A DNA stretch of 7,365 nucleotides, from positions 1 through 7,365 of the forward strand of contig PMAM01000383.1 of the NCBI GenBank assembly GCA_003152595.1. Direction: 5' to 3'. A program made the position numbers and the translations under genes. The stretch comes from Acidobacterium sp. GTDB taxonomy: Bacteria; Acidobacteriota; Terriglobia; Terriglobales; Acidobacteriaceae. Shown here piece by piece: positions 6,621 to 7,365 of this stretch. The notes beneath the pieces are model-generated. The model had not been told where the DNA came from. It did not search any database and saw nothing but the letters and a program-made list of their open reading frames with translations. Position 1 is the first letter of the stretch; each line of letters begins with the position of its first letter.

Positions 6621-6640
6621 AAAACAAAGAACAATTCCTT
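6621..6640 (-). terminator. Weak intrinsic-terminator-like hairpin after the kinase gene
   Basis: Read on the - strand, AAGGAA (6640-6635), loop TTG and TTCTTT (6631-6626) can form six pairs, one of them G-U, followed by GTTTT (6625-6621). It begins 23 nt after the kinase stop codon. The position and T-rich tail fit a terminator, but the stem is short and AT-rich. Confidence 0.25.
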
Positions 6641-6662
6641 AACGAACTGCGGACTCAGGACA

Positions 6663-7298
6663 CTACCCGAGGGGCAGGAAGTACTGGGTTCCGCGGACCG
6701 GCTCTGCGAGGCGTTTGAGGAGCAGCTGGAGGTCGCGGTTGTTGTTGACGAAGTCGATGTCGGAGGTGTTGACGACGAGGAGGTCGCTGGCGGAATAGTG
6801 GAAGAAGAAGTGTTCGTAGGCGGCGGCGACCTGCTCGATGTATTTGTCGCTGATGGCGCGCTCGCCCGGGACGCCTTTGCGACGGATGCGCTGCTTGAGG
6901 GCTTCGGGTGAGGCCTGGAGGTAGATCACCAGTTCGGGCGTAGGAACTTCGGCGCGAAACATCTGATAGCAGCGGTTGTAGAGGTCGAGTTCCGCATCGG
7001 AGAGGTTGATGTAGGCGAAGATCTTGTCCTTCTCGAAGAGGTAGTCGGCCACGATGGGGGTGGTGAAGTCCTCGAGCTCGCGCTGCTGCTCGTAACGCTC
7101 CATGAGGAACCACATCTGGGTGGTGAAGGCGCGGCCAGGCTCGCCGCGGTAGAAGCGATCGAGGAACGGATTGTCTTCCGGCTCGACGAGGCGGCGAGCG
7201 TGGAGGGTTTCAGCAAGGACGCGGGCCAGCGAGGATTTGCCCGCACGGATGGGGCCCTCGACGGCGATGAAGCGCGGCTGTTCGAAGAGATTGGCCAC
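6663..7298 (-). CDS. Deoxynucleoside kinase (dNK family, deoxyadenosine/deoxyguanosine/deoxycytidine kinase type)
   Basis: A 211-residue cytoplasmic enzyme that phosphorylates deoxyribonucleosides to their 5'-monophosphates in the salvage pathway. The P-loop is GPIRAGKS (15-22), with Arg where most relatives have Gly (GPIGAGKS). VEPEDNPFLDRFY (38-50) carries the conserved EP...NPFL substrate-side motif with E39. QMWFLMERYEQ (61-71) and ADYLFEKDKIFA (84-95) are the two helical motifs of the family, with D85 in the usual DR/DY position. The arginine-rich lid is RIRRKGVPGER (137-147). The chain ends in GTQYFLPLG. Length and motif order are normal. Which base it prefers cannot be read from the sequence. 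The start is GTG at 7298-7296, without a clear Shine-Dalgarno; no ATG lies between it and the P-loop. The gene is convergent with the glycosyltransferase gene and looks monocistronic in this window. Confidence 0.92.
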   Translation of the reverse strand: MANLFEQPRFIAVEGPIRAGKSSLARVLAETLHARRLVEPEDNPFLDRFYRGEPGRAFTTQMWFLMERYEQQRELEDFTTPIVADYLFEKDKIFAYINLSDAELDLYNRCYQMFRAEVPTPELVIYLQASPEALKQRIRRKGVPGERAISDKYIEQVAAAYEHFFFHYSASDLLVVNTSDIDFVNNNRDLQLLLKRLAEPVRGTQYFLPLG

Positions 7299-7328
7299 GA
7301 GTCGGAAGCGTGTAGCGAAGGAAATACG

Positions 7329-7356
7329 AAGATAACACGGGTTGGGCGGGATGCAA
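7329..7356 (-). promoter_or_regulatory. Candidate sigma-70-type promoter for the deoxynucleoside kinase gene
   Basis: On the - strand, TTGCAT (7356-7351) and TATCTT (7334-7329) are separated by 16 nt, near-consensus in both boxes and spacing. Transcription would begin around 7322, leaving a leader of about 24 nt before the GTG start. The stretch is locally less GC-rich than the genes. This is pattern matching only. Confidence 0.35.
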
Positions 7357-7365
7357 ACCCAGACA

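Larger units (their letters stand above)
6112..6662. other. Long convergent intergenic interval with repeats and hairpins, no supported gene
   Basis: These 551 nt separate the ends of two converging genes, so neither gene needs a promoter here. I see no convincing coding region. Two overlapping - strand frames (6394-6600 and 6446-6634) have odd composition and no family motif. A + strand frame (6516-6911) runs into the kinase gene antisense. The interval holds several small inverted repeats (6135-6159, 6267-6289, 6415-6445, 6494-6533), a perfect 14-nt direct repeat (6350-6377), a GGGTACCC palindrome followed by a C-run and G-run (6213-6229), and a weak terminator-like hairpin next to the kinase stop. 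This crowding suggests one or more copies of a dispersed extragenic repeat family. Confidence 0.7.

Noticed and set aside
6394..6634. Two overlapping - strand frames (6394-6600 and 6446-6634) in the convergent gap
   Set aside because: They cover the inverted repeats, have no domain-like pattern and overlap one another in different frames. A repeat element explains them better than a gene does.
6516..6911. 131-codon + strand open frame entering the kinase gene antisense
   Set aside because: Its second half is the acidic/valine-rich mirror of the kinase coding strand. Its first half has no motif or ribosome site.

Overview
The window is an ordinary, GC-rich bacterial chromosomal segment. The proteins look most like those of Acidobacteriota, probably a Terriglobia/Acidobacteriales soil bacterium. 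I infer this from the protein flavour (a two-subunit P-protein, an MFS_3 carrier, a small deoxynucleoside kinase), the strong GC bias at third codon positions and the style of the extragenic repeats. It cannot be proved without a search. Five genes lie on the + strand and one on the - strand. I see no rRNA, tRNA, CRISPR array, transposase, phage gene or obvious defence system.

Layout. Positions 1-954 hold the 3' two thirds of gcvPB, the PLP-binding subunit of glycine dehydrogenase. A 241-nt gap follows and starts with a degenerate 12-nt tandem repeat. Positions 1196-2320 encode a stand-alone double-SIS protein that resembles the isomerase half of GlmS without the glutaminase half. A 57-nt gap carrying four degenerate heptamer repeats leads to an MFS_3 transporter (2378-3664). 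After 87 nt comes an extended-SDR NAD-dependent epimerase/dehydratase (3752-4789). It overlaps by four bases (GTGA) a GT-C/family-39-type membrane glycosyltransferase (4786-6111). A long, non-coding-looking convergent interval (6112-6662) is full of small inverted and direct repeats. Positions 6663-7298 on the - strand encode a deoxynucleoside kinase, with a plausible promoter at the right edge.

How the genes may work together. The one pair with clear coupling is the epimerase and the glycosyltransferase, which probably modify a sugar and transfer it at the membrane. The SIS protein is an amino-sugar-phosphate enzyme by family, so the middle of the window has a loose sugar theme. The transporter's substrate is unknown, and the gaps argue against calling everything one operon. 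gcvPB and the kinase are housekeeping genes unrelated to the middle.

I found no convincing new biological system. The items most worth checking are the three small repeat arrays, the structured convergent interval, and the glutaminase-less GlmS-like enzyme.
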